64,000 nt of DNA from positions 186,001-250,000 of the forward strand of contig JADKKK010000035.1 of NCBI GenBank assembly GCA_016720545.1. The letters run 5' to 3'. Positions within the stretch are counted from its first letter, which is position 1; each line of letters starts with the position of its first letter. Positions 1 through 8,348 of the stretch are shown one piece after another. Under the pieces are notes generated by a model. The model made no database searches and was not told the DNA's origin. It saw nothing but the letters and a program-made list of their open reading frames with translations. The translations under genes were made by a program, and so were the position numbers. The DNA is from Myxococcales bacterium (GTDB taxonomy: Bacteria; Myxococcota_A; Polyangia; Polyangiales; Polyangiaceae).

Positions 1-160
1 GTCGCCGCTGACGGGACGCGCGCGCCCCCTTCGGGGGGCAGGCCCCCGCGGCCGGAGTCGCTCGCGAAAACTTGCCGGTCGCTTGTATGCTCTCGCTCGC
101 CGGGCCGTCAAAGCGGCTCGCTCGGCCTTCGCCGCGCGATGCGCCAAAAAAGGAGTCTCG

Positions 161-415
161 ATGAACTACTGGAAAGTGTCGACGTTTGCGCTCGCCGGGT
201 GCCTCTCCCTCGGCATCGTTTATCAGACCGCCACGCCCGCTCACGCGGAGGCACAGCCGCACATGCAGGCCGCGCTCGGCCAGCTCAAGGCGGCGAAGGC
301 GTCGCTCGCGCGCGCGACCGCAGACAAGGGTGGCCACCGCGTCAAGGCGATGGCCCTCACCGATCAGGCGATCGACGAGACCGAGAAGGGCATCGCGTAC
401 GACAACAAGCACTGA
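161..415 (+). CDS. Small exported protein of unknown function
   Basis: An 84-residue product. The ATG at 161 is chosen because an AAGGAG-type ribosome binding site ends about 5 bases upstream; the frame is open further upstream but without a good start. Residues 1-31 look like a signal peptide: a Lys, then a hydrophobic stretch, then an Ala-x-Ala-type site (THAEA) near residue 31. The mature part is about 53 residues, Ala/Lys-rich and probably helical, with no Cys and no motif I recognise. It stands alone and ends just before a hairpin terminator. Function is unknown; a small periplasmic helical protein is all the sequence supports. Confidence 0.7.
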   Translation: MNYWKVSTFALAGCLSLGIVYQTATPAHAEAQPHMQAALGQLKAAKASLARATADKGGHRVKAMALTDQAIDETEKGIAYDNKH

Positions 416-448
416 GCGCGCAGACGCGCAGACGCACTGAGCGCAAAG

Positions 449-475
449 AAGGGCCCCTCACGAGGAGCCCTTTTT
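449..475 (+). terminator. Rho-independent terminator after the small exported protein
   Basis: A GGGCCCCT / AGGAGCCC stem with one mismatch and a short loop is followed by five T. It sits 34 bases after the stop of the gene at 161-415 and fits intrinsic termination on the + strand. Confidence 0.7.
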
Positions 476-520
476 CGCTGTTCGGAGGTGCTCTGGCGCC
501 CTTCGTCGCACGCAAAATCG

Positions 521-550
521 AAAGGGGGGGCCCCTCTCGGAGCCCCCCTT
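521..550 (-). terminator. Hairpin terminator for the polysaccharide deacetylase gene
   Basis: An AAGGGGGG / CCCCCCTT-type inverted repeat lies 33 bases beyond the stop of the minus-strand gene at 583-1434. Read on the minus strand, the stem is followed by TTTCGATTTT. Together with the hairpin at 449-475 it separates the two convergent genes. Confidence 0.6.
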
Positions 551-582
551 CGCCGTTTCGGAAGTGCCGTTCGCGAGTCTCC

Positions 583-1434
583 TTACTGCGTAGGCCGGAG
601 GCCCTGGATCTGGTCGAGGCGCACGAACGTGTAGCCCTCGGCCTTCAGCTTGGGCACGAGGTACTTCACCATGAGCTGGGTCTTGGCGTGGATGTCGTGC
701 AAGAGCACGATGCCCTTCTTCTTCGCCTTGATCTCGGCCATGTAGCGGTCGCCGCACGCCTCGGGGGAGAGCTTGTACTTCGCACCCCAGCAGGCCCAGT
801 CGGCGCCGAAGCCGCCGGCCATGTCCCCGCCGATGTCCCAGTAGATGTTGCCCACGTACTTCTTGGTGCGGTCGCTGCCGTTCAGCGCGGTCTGCACGCC
901 GGTGCTCCAGCTGCCGCCCGAGGTGCGCACGAAGAAGGGCGCGCCCGACGCGACGTGAGGGGCGATGAGCACGTCGGTTTTGCCGATCTCGTCGACCATC
1001 TGCGAGGGGGCGAGCCGCGCGAACGAGGGGGTGATGGGATGCGTGTAGGTGTGGTTGGCGATGAGGTGGCCCATCGCCGCGATCTTGCCCGGGGCCGCGC
1101 GCTGGGGCTCGGACGCGGCGATCGCGTTGCCGGTCATGAAGAACGTGGACGGGATGCCCTGGTCCTTGAGCCACTGCGCGAACTCGACGGAGCTGGCGCG
1201 GGGGCCGTCGTCGAAGGTGAGCGCGAGCTGCTTGTCGGCCATCTTGTCGACGCCGCGCAGGTTGTTCTTCTCGGTGAGCGCCTCCTCGGAGTTCGACTCG
1301 CCGACCACGTCGAGCTCCGCGCCGGGGTCCTCGCCGACGGGGTCGGTGGGAGCCTCGGCCGAACAGGCGGCCACGCTGAGCGCGGCGACGGCCGCGAGAG
1401 CCAGGGGAGCGGCGAGGGACCAGCGCTTCGACAT
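583..1434 (-). CDS. Polysaccharide deacetylase lipoprotein (NodB/CE4 family)
   Basis: A 283-residue predicted lipoprotein (lipobox LSVAAC, Cys24) with a NodB homology domain, which removes N-acetyl groups from polysaccharides such as peptidoglycan or chitin-like polymers with a divalent metal. Motif 1 TFDDGP (residues 73-78) carries the catalytic and metal Asp. Motif 2 HTYTH (128-132) gives two metal His, and LLHD near the C-terminus is the usual last motif. The RxxPY motif is replaced by VRTSGG. The start at 1434 is preceded by GGAG; the longer upstream reading adds 35 residues that do not fit a signal peptide. The lipid anchor puts the enzyme on the outer side of a membrane; the substrate is not readable from sequence. 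Confidence 0.85.
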   Translation of the reverse strand: MSKRWSLAAPLALAAVAALSVAACSAEAPTDPVGEDPGAELDVVGESNSEEALTEKNNLRGVDKMADKQLALTFDDGPRASSVEFAQWLKDQGIPSTFFMTGNAIAASEPQRAAPGKIAAMGHLIANHTYTHPITPSFARLAPSQMVDEIGKTDVLIAPHVASGAPFFVRTSGGSWSTGVQTALNGSDRTKKYVGNIYWDIGGDMAGGFGADWACWGAKYKLSPEACGDRYMAEIKAKKKGIVLLHDIHAKTQLMVKYLVPKLKAEGYTFVRLDQIQGLRPTQ

Positions 1435-1642
1435 GCAGACTCCTTCGAGAAAGTTGACCCCGCTAGCTGTGCCATTCCTGTAGGCAATTTCAAGCGCAAT
1501 CCGGCGTGGAGACGTGCCATCGCTGCGCGCGGATTTCAACCCGAACGGATAGGCCGCCCGAGGCGTTGAAGGCTACGCTCGGAGGAGGAGGTCTCAGGAT
1601 GGATCGATCGGGCCACGCGCGAGCGACGAGGCGGGGCTGAGA

Positions 1643-2527
1643 GTGGCGGTCCCCAAGCCCTTCCAGTCGCTGCGCGCGCTGCGAAACTTGAACGTCGCGG
1701 CGGTGGGGCTCGCGCTCGCGACGGTCACGGCGGGCATCTTCGGCCTGATCGTGGCCGACTCGGGTCAGTTCGGGCTCTCCACCTTCGTCACGGGCCTGCC
1801 GACGCTGCTCATCGGGAGCCTATGGGCCGCCGTGCTCCGGTGGCGCAAGACGGTGGGGCGCTCCTCGTTCCGCTGGGGTTGGCTCTCTTCGGTGCCGCTC
1901 GCCATGACGAACGCCGGGCTCGCCGCGGCGATCCTGTTAGGTTGGAGTCAAGGGGAGATCGGCGGGGCCGCCGTCGGGTTCGCGCTCGGCTGCACGTTCG
2001 GAGCGATCGCGTGGCTCCCCGCGATGATGGCGACCCTCGTCGCGTTCGGCCTCCCCATCGCGTGGTCGCAGGCCCTCGCCCGCAAGGGGCTGGCCGGCGA
2101 GGAGCGCGGCGAGTGGATCGTTGGCCTCGCGTGTGTGGCGCTGTCGCTGTTTGGCCTCGTGCTGGCCCTCTCCGGCGGCCACGTGTCGGCGGGCGCGGAC
2201 CACGTGCTCCCGCACTGGGAGGGGATCCTCGAGCCGTGGGGCCGGCGGCTGCTGCTCGCGATGGCCGGCCTGGGGACCGCCACCGGACTGGCCTCCACGC
2301 TGCTGGCCCGGCGGCGCGAGGCCGCTCGGCGCAGGTTCGTCGCCGAGGCTGAAGAGGGCCAGGTGCCTGGGTACCGCGTCGACGCGAGCCCCGAGGGCAA
2401 GGTGCTGGTCCGCGTCACCTCGCACGGAGAGGGCTACCGCGTCAGCGACTTCCGGGAGGAGGTCTTCGCCCTCGACGAGGAGGGGCAGGCCACGCGAGCG
2501 CTTGCGCTCGCGCCGCCACGGCGCTGA
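1643..2527 (+). CDS. Multi-pass membrane protein of unknown function
   Basis: A 294-residue protein starting at GTG 1643; the ribosome binding site is weak, so the start is uncertain. About six or seven hydrophobic helices fill residues 15-225: one near 15-38, one near 50-70, one near 80-100, a long double stretch near 110-150, one near 163-185 and one near 200-222. They end in a basic LLARRREAARRR stretch. The last 65 residues are polar and probably cytoplasmic. I recognise no family motif. It ends 27 bases from the convergent gene at 2555-3808. Confidence 0.65.
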   Translation: MAVPKPFQSLRALRNLNVAAVGLALATVTAGIFGLIVADSGQFGLSTFVTGLPTLLIGSLWAAVLRWRKTVGRSSFRWGWLSSVPLAMTNAGLAAAILLGWSQGEIGGAAVGFALGCTFGAIAWLPAMMATLVAFGLPIAWSQALARKGLAGEERGEWIVGLACVALSLFGLVLALSGGHVSAGADHVLPHWEGILEPWGRRLLLAMAGLGTATGLASTLLARRREAARRRFVAEAEEGQVPGYRVDASPEGKVLVRVTSHGEGYRVSDFREEVFALDEEGQATRALALAPPRR

Positions 2528-2554
2528 TCTCACGTGGCGAGCGCTGACGTGCGC

Positions 2555-3808
2555 TCACTCCACGGAGCGGCGCACGAGGACTGCCAGCTCGGCGCGGATC
2601 CGGCAGAGCAGCGCTTGGTCGGGGAGGCGCGCGAACCCCAGGGTGACGTCTTGCGGCTCCACGGTCTCGGTGAACACGCGCATCGTGACCTGCCCGGGGC
2701 CACCCGGCACCGCGGGCGCGCCGGTGAGGTAGTCGAGGCCGGTCCAGAGCTCAGCGCCGTTCACGAAGTGCTGCGGGAGCGAGGGCACGAGCGGCGCGAG
2801 GCCCCACGCGTCGCGCCGGGCCTCCGTGAGCGCGCGGAGCCCCTCGCGGAGCCCGCCGCACAGTCCCGGGAGTCGGTCACGCGCGGTGCGCTGCCACGCG
2901 CGGCGGAGCGCGTCTTCGGGCGCGAAGAGGTTCAGGCTCGTCGCGTGCACGCAGTACGAATAGGTCTCACCTTTTCCCTCGAGGTCCTCCGCGCGCACGG
3001 CGGTCGGCGGGCGCACGACCACGTCGCGGTTCGGGAGCTCGCCTTGGAGCGAGGTGCGCCGCCCCCTGCGGCCGGCCGCGATCGCGCCGCGCGCGCGCGC
3101 GGGGGACACCGAGGCCTCGAGCGGCTCGGCCGAGGTGTCCCACGGGAGCGCGGCGTCCAGCGCCCCGTCGGACTGGCAGAAGAGCATGTGGTCGAAGCTC
3201 GCGCGGGCCGGCAGGTGGCCGTCGTGTACGTGGAGCGTGGGGAAGAAGAGCGCGCCGGGCTCCCTGGTTGGGAACGTGAACGCCATCGGGTGCACGGTCT
3301 GTCGCGCGATCCTGCCAAGGAAGCCGGCGCGGCGAGGCCTCAGCTGAAATACGGCGAAGCCCCAGTCCGCGTAGTTCGCGCCGTGGTCCGCGCTGCGCCC
3401 GTCGAGGCGCGCCCACACCGCGTCGGAGAGGCGAAAGCGCCGATCGAGGCGGCGAAAGTCGGCGCGGCGAGGCACGAACGAGGCCTCGAACTCGCCGACC
3501 TCCACGACCGCGAGCGGTCTCCGCGAGGGGGCCGAGCGCATGAGCCCCTTCGCCTGCGGGGCGCTGCCCCAGTCGGGCGGGAACGCCGCCTCGAGGTGCG
3601 TGAAGAACGAGGCGTAGCCCGAGAGATCGACGAAGCTCACGGCGTCGTCGCCGGGCGACGGTGGCACGGGCAAGGGCAGCACCATCGCGAGCTCCTCGTC
3701 GAGCTCGACGTTCATCGCGTACACCAACCACTGGCGCCCGAGCTCGGCCGACCTCGCGAAAATGCGCGTGCCACCGACGAACCTGACCGGGAGCGAGAAG
3801 CAGCACAT
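2555..3808 (-). CDS. Conserved-looking protein of unknown function
   Basis: A 417-residue soluble-looking protein without signal peptide or membrane segment. The N-terminus (MCCFSLPVRF, then QWLVYAMNVELDEELAMVLPLPVP at residues 26-49) looks like a compact globular fold, and the frame is maintained through GC-rich sequence. The region near residues 240-260 is Arg/Gly-rich and may be a disordered linker. No catalytic motif is recognised. It has no obvious ribosome binding site at ATG 3808. It lies convergent to the membrane protein at 1643-2527 and shares direction with the vWA lipoprotein upstream, about 130 bases away. Confidence 0.65.
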   Translation of the reverse strand: MCCFSLPVRFVGGTRIFARSAELGRQWLVYAMNVELDEELAMVLPLPVPPSPGDDAVSFVDLSGYASFFTHLEAAFPPDWGSAPQAKGLMRSAPSRRPLAVVEVGEFEASFVPRRADFRRLDRRFRLSDAVWARLDGRSADHGANYADWGFAVFQLRPRRAGFLGRIARQTVHPMAFTFPTREPGALFFPTLHVHDGHLPARASFDHMLFCQSDGALDAALPWDTSAEPLEASVSPARARGAIAAGRRGRRTSLQGELPNRDVVVRPPTAVRAEDLEGKGETYSYCVHATSLNLFAPEDALRRAWQRTARDRLPGLCGGLREGLRALTEARRDAWGLAPLVPSLPQHFVNGAELWTGLDYLTGAPAVPGGPGQVTMRVFTETVEPQDVTLGFARLPDQALLCRIRAELAVLVRRSVE

Positions 3809-3937
3809 AGGCCGAGTTTACGCGAGCGCGGCCGCCGCGCAGGAGTCCCTGGCGAAGCTCGACACATCAGCACGAAGCCGTGCTCGAGCTCCTCGAAGAC
3901 GACGCGCGCTTGGGTGCTCAGCGCGCGCGCAAGACGG

Positions 3938-5569
3938 TCACTTGGTGACGCCGGCCTTCGGCGGCACGAGGAAGAGGACCTTGCGGGTGTCGAGGCGGAT
4001 GTCGCCCGGCACGCCGACCACGTCCAAGAAGGAATTGTAGAACTGGGCCGTGTCTTGGGGCTCCGCCGTCGTGTTGGTCTCGGCGATGACCTCGAAGCAG
4101 ACCGGCGTGCCGACGGTGACGCCGGTGAACGTGTCGTTGACGCCGTCGCCGTTCGTGTCTTTCGCGGGGTGGGCGGGGCAGCCCTGCGTCGCGTCGCCCT
4201 CGTCCTTCGCGCGGAGGGCCTTGATGAACTTGGTGGCGTCGACGCCATTCGCGTTGGCCGGGTCATTGCGCGGGCGGAGCGCCACGTCGTACGCCGTCCC
4301 GATCGCGACGGCCTTGATCGCGTCGACGACTCCTCCCCCGATGTTCGGCGAGCTCTTCGAGTAGCGGAAGTTCAGCCGGCACCTGCCGCCGGGCGCCCCG
4401 GCGCGACCCGCGCCGTTGACGCCCGTACAGCACTGGCCGCCGCAGCCCGTGAACGCGCTCGGAGGCAGGTTCGACTGCGTCGAGTCGGACAGGCTGTCGG
4501 CGTCGACCTCGTTGTCGCTGCTCCCGTCCGAGGTGAGCGCGACGAACTTGGCGTTCGCTCCCGCGAAGGCGCCGCGCAGACGCGCGCTGGTGACCCCGCC
4601 CTTGGTCCCGTGCCAGGACGCGTCGGTCACGAGGACCACCATCGGCAGCGCGCCGGGACGGAAATCGACGCCGCCCGTAGTGCCCGGCGCGGGCGTGTGG
4701 GCGGGCACCCCGGTGACCGGGAGCCCCGTGAGGACATGGAACATCGCGGGCACCTGCCCCTCGGGCGTGTCGCCGCCGCCGGACGCGTTGAGCCGCCCCG
4801 CGGCCGACTGCGCGAGGCTCAGCGTCGTGGTGATCCGTTGGAAGACCTCGACGAGCTGGGGCGCGGGATCTTCTTCGTCCTTGTGGCTCACGATCGCGAT
4901 GCCCACGGAGGGGATCGCGGCCTGGAGCTGGGTGAGGAGGGAGCCGCCGAGCGCGGTCCGGATGGCGTTGATCTCGGACGACATCGACCCGGTGGTGTCG
5001 ACCACGAAGGCGACGTCGACCGCCTGGATGTTGGTCTTGAACTTGAGGACGTCGCTCGGCGGCGTGGGGGCCTGGCCGTACGGGACGATGAAGAAGAAGT
5101 CGCGCGCGCTGTCAGCGCCGCGCCGAAGCGGCACGACCGTGAGCTTCGCGCCGGTGGACCCGCCGTCGACACGGACGGTGACGTCGGTCGTGAAGCCGGG
5201 AGCGGTCGTGGGCAGTGTGGCGACCGACTCGAAGTTGTTGCCGGTGAACTTGCCGAGCTCGGGCTTCTCGAGCTCGAAGGTGGCGCGCGCCGTGAGGTCG
5301 GTCTCGCCGTTCGCGGTCTTGCGCACGACCTTGTAGGTCTGCTTGGCCGGGGTGGGTGGCGTCGTGGAGGTGTCGACGAACAAGATCGCGTTGAGCGGGT
5401 CGACCGCGAGGCCGTCGTCCGCCGCGTTGCCGAAGTCCACGAAGCCGCCGTCCGCCCCACTCCCAGGGGGGAGGGGGTCCTTCTTGTCGTCGAAGACCGC
5501 GCGACGCTCGGTGCCGCACGCGGCGGCGAACGCGATAGCAAGCAACGAGAGAGAGACGCTCGGGCGCAT
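3938..5569 (-). CDS. vWA-domain lipoprotein
   Basis: A 543-residue protein with a lipoprotein-like signal (FAAAC, Cys18) and a vWA domain beginning VDVAFVVDTTGSM. D191, T193 and S195 make the metal-dependent adhesion site (MIDAS). A Gly-rich GGGDTPEG segment and several Cys (GCGGQCC) lie in and after the domain. vWA domains bind protein partners through a divalent cation; in this phylum such lipoproteins are common at the cell surface, usually without assigned roles. ATG 5569 is chosen for the GGAGG ribosome binding site and the signal peptide; the frame stays open upstream without coding character. It is divergent from the gene at 5721. Confidence 0.85.
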   Translation of the reverse strand: MRPSVSLSLLAIAFAAACGTERRAVFDDKKDPLPPGSGADGGFVDFGNAADDGLAVDPLNAILFVDTSTTPPTPAKQTYKVVRKTANGETDLTARATFELEKPELGKFTGNNFESVATLPTTAPGFTTDVTVRVDGGSTGAKLTVVPLRRGADSARDFFFIVPYGQAPTPPSDVLKFKTNIQAVDVAFVVDTTGSMSSEINAIRTALGGSLLTQLQAAIPSVGIAIVSHKDEEDPAPQLVEVFQRITTTLSLAQSAAGRLNASGGGDTPEGQVPAMFHVLTGLPVTGVPAHTPAPGTTGGVDFRPGALPMVVLVTDASWHGTKGGVTSARLRGAFAGANAKFVALTSDGSSDNEVDADSLSDSTQSNLPPSAFTGCGGQCCTGVNGAGRAGAPGGRCRLNFRYSKSSPNIGGGVVDAIKAVAIGTAYDVALRPRNDPANANGVDATKFIKALRAKDEGDATQGCPAHPAKDTNGDGVNDTFTGVTVGTPVCFEVIAETNTTAEPQDTAQFYNSFLDVVGVPGDIRLDTRKVLFLVPPKAGVTK

Positions 5570-5720
5570 TCGACGACCTCCAGGCCCGGACCGGACCATG
5601 AAGCACCATAGCGCACCTCGGGGCGAGACGCCCCTTTCACGCCGCGATCGATCGCCCGGGCACCGTTCGGAGGTCGAGACGGAGCGGCGGGCGGACCGCG
5701 AAGAGGGGTAAGCTCGCGCG

Positions 5721-6056
5721 ATGGCTCGGCCCATCTCGCTCGCTGCGGTCGTCTTTCTTCTGCTCGCGGCTGCGTGCGAACGCCGCGAGCGCGGGCTGCG
5801 CTGCCCCGAGATCACGGGGCGTCTCCCCGGCGAGGTCGCCTTCCGCGCGTGCACGGACGGGCGCGAGCGCGCTCTCTCCTGCCCCGCCGTACGCGGAACG
5901 GCGACGTCGGAGCTCTTCTGCGCGTGCACGACCAACGGCAAGCTGGGCGCGAGCTTCGTGCTCATGAGCGACACCGTCGACGGCTCCAAGGACCCCGCGC
6001 GGGCCATCGACATCGGTCACCGCAGGTGCGGCTGGGAGATCGAGCCGCCCCGGTAG
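5721..6056 (+). CDS. Small Cys-containing lipoprotein of unknown function
   Basis: A 111-residue product with a clear lipoprotein signal (VVFLLLAAAC, Cys19). The mature part carries six Cys in short spacings (RCPE, RACTD, LSCPAV, LFCACT, RCGW), suggesting a small disulfide-stabilised periplasmic or surface domain. No family is recognised. It starts 151 bases from the divergent vWA lipoprotein and ends about 90 bases from the convergent pabA. Confidence 0.7.
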   Translation: MARPISLAAVVFLLLAAACERRERGLRCPEITGRLPGEVAFRACTDGRERALSCPAVRGTATSELFCACTTNGKLGASFVLMSDTVDGSKDPARAIDIGHRRCGWEIEPPR

Positions 6057-6147
6057 CGACCCGCGACGCGGCGCGTGGCCGCGCGATCGCGCGAGAGACG
6101 TGCAATCGTCAATGGGATTGACTTCGCGGACGCGGCGTGCGGCGAGC

Positions 6148-6741
6148 TCAAGGCAAGAGGAGGAACGACCGAACGAGCGCCACCCCCTCCGGCGTGCCGA
6201 TCGACTCCGGGTGAAACTGCAGCCCCACGGTGGGGTGCGAGGCGTGGCGCATCGCCATGAGGGTGCCGTCGGCGGCCCGCGCGATCGGGCGGAGCGCCGG
6301 CGGCAGCGTGACCGACTCGACGACGAGCGAGTGGTATCGCATCGCCACGAGGGGCCGCGCGAGGCCGACGAAGAGCGGATCTTCCTCGGTGAACACCTCG
6401 CGGGCCTTGCCGTGGACGACCTCGGCCGCGCGGACGACCCGCGCGCCGAACGCCACGCCGATCGCCTGGTGCCCGAGGCACACGCCGAGGAGAGGCACGC
6501 GCCCCGACAGCGCGCGGACGGCCTCGACCGACACGCCCGCGCCGCCCCCACCGGGCGCCGAAGGATCGCCTGGCCCTGGCGAGAGAATCACGCGATCGGG
6601 CGCGAGCTGCTCGAGCTCGGCGACCGAGGTCTCTCGACTCCGGCGAACGAGGACCTCGGCCTCACCGTCGAGGGCCTCGTGCACGAGGTGCACGAGGTTC
6701 CACGTGAACGAGTCGTAGTTGTCGACCACGAGCACCCTCAC
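6148..6741 (-). CDS. pabA: Aminodeoxychorismate synthase component II (glutamine amidotransferase)
   Basis: A 197-residue class I glutamine amidotransferase that delivers ammonia from glutamine to the PabB subunit for 4-amino-4-deoxychorismate. The N-terminus VLVVDNYDSFTWNLV, the nucleophile loop GVCLGHQAIG (Cys88) and FHPES (His177, Glu179) form the full triad. The GTG start at 6741 overlaps the pabB stop by four bases (GTGA), giving translational coupling. It is the last gene of pabC-pabB-pabA. By sequence alone TrpG cannot be excluded, and one subunit may serve both pathways, but the PabB neighbour decides for PabA. Confidence 0.92.
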   Translation of the reverse strand: MRVLVVDNYDSFTWNLVHLVHEALDGEAEVLVRRSRETSVAELEQLAPDRVILSPGPGDPSAPGGGGAGVSVEAVRALSGRVPLLGVCLGHQAIGVAFGARVVRAAEVVHGKAREVFTEEDPLFVGLARPLVAMRYHSLVVESVTLPPALRPIARAADGTLMAMRHASHPTVGLQFHPESIGTPEGVALVRSFLLLP

Positions 6742-8348
6742 GGGCGGTGCTCCCAGACCACGGGGCGGCCAAAATACGCCGCGAGCGCTCGCACCAGCGC
6801 GCGCGCCTTGTCGAGGGTCTCCTCCCACTCGGCGAGCGGCTGCGAGTCGTGGACCACTCCGCCGCCGACCCCGAACGTGCAGGTCTCGGCGGTGAGGACG
6901 AAGGTGCGGATCGCGACCGACGTGTCGAGCGCGCCGCGGACGTCGAGGTAGCCTATCGCGCCGGAGTACACGCCGCGCTCGTGGGGCTCGAGGTCGGCGA
7001 GCAGCTCGACCGCGCGCACCTTCGGAGCGCCGGTCATGCTCCCCGGCGGGAAGGCCGCGCGCAGGACGTCGACCGCGCCGCGTCCGGGCGCGAGGCGCGA
7101 CTCGATCGTGGAGACGAGCTGGTGGACCTGGGCGTGCGGCTCGACCACCCGGCGCTCGCGGACCCGCACGCTCCCCGGCGCGGACACGCGCGCCAGGTCG
7201 TTGCGCAGGAGGTCTACGATCATGTCGTTCTCCGCGCCGTCCTTCTCGCTCGCGGCGAGCTCGAGCGCGAGGCGCGCGTCTTCCTCCGGGGTCGCGCCGC
7301 GCGGACGTGTGCCCTTGATGGGCCTCGCCTGCACGGCGCCTCCGGGTGCGATCCGCAGGAAACGCTCCGGCGACGACGAGACCAGGTGCACACCGGCGAG
7401 CCGGACGTAGCTCGAGAAGGGCGCCGGGTTCGACGCGCGCAGGGCCTCGTAGAGCGCGGCCGGATCACGGGGCCTCGGCTCCACGGCGAGGGTGTGGGTC
7501 ACGCAGAGCTGGAAGACCTCGCCGGCCGCGATGGACTCCTTCGCGCGCGCGACCAGCGCCGAGTAGCTCTCGGCCGAGTGACGCGAGACGATCCGCGGCG
7601 CGCGTTCGTCCGGCGCGGCAGGCGGCGCGGGATCTGCCGGGCGCGCGGCGCGCGGCGCACACCACGGCCCCGCCGCCAGCAGGGCTCGGACCCTGGCCTC
7701 GAGCGCTTCCGCGTCGGAGCGCGCCGCGGCGTGGCTCGGGCCGCGCCCGACGAGGGAGAGCTTCGCGGTCCACCCGTCGGCGTCATCGGCGAACAGCACG
7801 GCGTCGGTGAAGAGCAGCGCCAGGTCCGGGGCCGCCTCGCGCGGGCGCGCCGGCAAGCCCTGGAGCGACTCGACGAAGTGGGAGACCCCGTCGCCGAAAA
7901 AACCCACGAAACCGCACGCATACGGCCCGCACTCGGCCGCGGCGGGGACGGAGCCGGCCGCCGCGCGGAGGAGCCGCTCGACGAGCCCGAGCGGGCAGCC
8001 CTCGAGGCGCGCTTCGGTCGGTTCCTCGCCGCGCAGATCGGTGACGAGCGTCTCCGCCTGGTCGACGAGCCTCGGCGGGCAGGCGGCGTCGTCCCAAGGC
8101 ATGCGGAGGGTCGCGCTCCCGCCAGACGCGAGGCGGCCCGCAGTGAGCGTGAAGCGGGGGGCGAGCGCCACCCGCGCCGTGGTCGCGTAGGGCGAGCCGC
8201 GCACGGCGCGATCGAGCAGCGCGAGCGGGCCCGCGGCCTCCGGGAGCCGGACGAGACCCGCGAGCGCGCACGGAAGCGCGACGTCGACCACGCGGTGGAC
8301 GCGCCCGGCCGAGAGCCAGGCGACGAGCTCTTCCACGCACGCGCTCAC
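6738..8348 (-). CDS. pabB: Aminodeoxychorismate synthase component I
   Basis: A 536-residue chorismate-binding enzyme that converts chorismate and ammonia to 4-amino-4-deoxychorismate in folate synthesis. The C-terminal half carries the family signature: PIKGTRPRG, DMIVDLLRNDL, PGSMTGAPK and GVYSGAIGYL. Lys345 in PIKGT is the residue that separates PabB (Lys) from anthranilate synthase TrpE (Ala), so I call PabB. The N-terminal half is divergent and Ala/Arg-rich, matching the usual variable domain. GTG 8348 overlaps the pabC stop (GTGA) and the pabB stop overlaps pabA. Confidence 0.93.
   Translation of the reverse strand: MSACVEELVAWLSAGRVHRVVDVALPCALAGLVRLPEAAGPLALLDRAVRGSPYATTARVALAPRFTLTAGRLASGGSATLRMPWDDAACPPRLVDQAETLVTDLRGEEPTEARLEGCPLGLVERLLRAAAGSVPAAAECGPYACGFVGFFGDGVSHFVESLQGLPARPREAAPDLALLFTDAVLFADDADGWTAKLSLVGRGPSHAAARSDAEALEARVRALLAAGPWCAPRAARPADPAPPAAPDERAPRIVSRHSAESYSALVARAKESIAAGEVFQLCVTHTLAVEPRPRDPAALYEALRASNPAPFSSYVRLAGVHLVSSSPERFLRIAPGGAVQARPIKGTRPRGATPEEDARLALELAASEKDGAENDMIVDLLRNDLARVSAPGSVRVRERRVVEPHAQVHQLVSTIESRLAPGRGAVDVLRAAFPPGSMTGAPKVRAVELLADLEPHERGVYSGAIGYLDVRGALDTSVAIRTFVLTAETCTFGVGGGVVHDSQPLAEWEETLDKARALVRALAAYFGRPVVWEHRP

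Noticed and set aside
2534..5611. Plus-strand open frame of 1025 codons
   Set aside because: Antisense to two minus-strand genes, one with clear signal peptide and MIDAS; low-complexity Arg-rich translation.
6738..8348. Anthranilate synthase TrpE/TrpG identity for the chorismate genes
   Set aside because: PIKGT with Lys345 and the adjacent class IV PLP enzyme favour PabB/PabC; no other trp gene is nearby.
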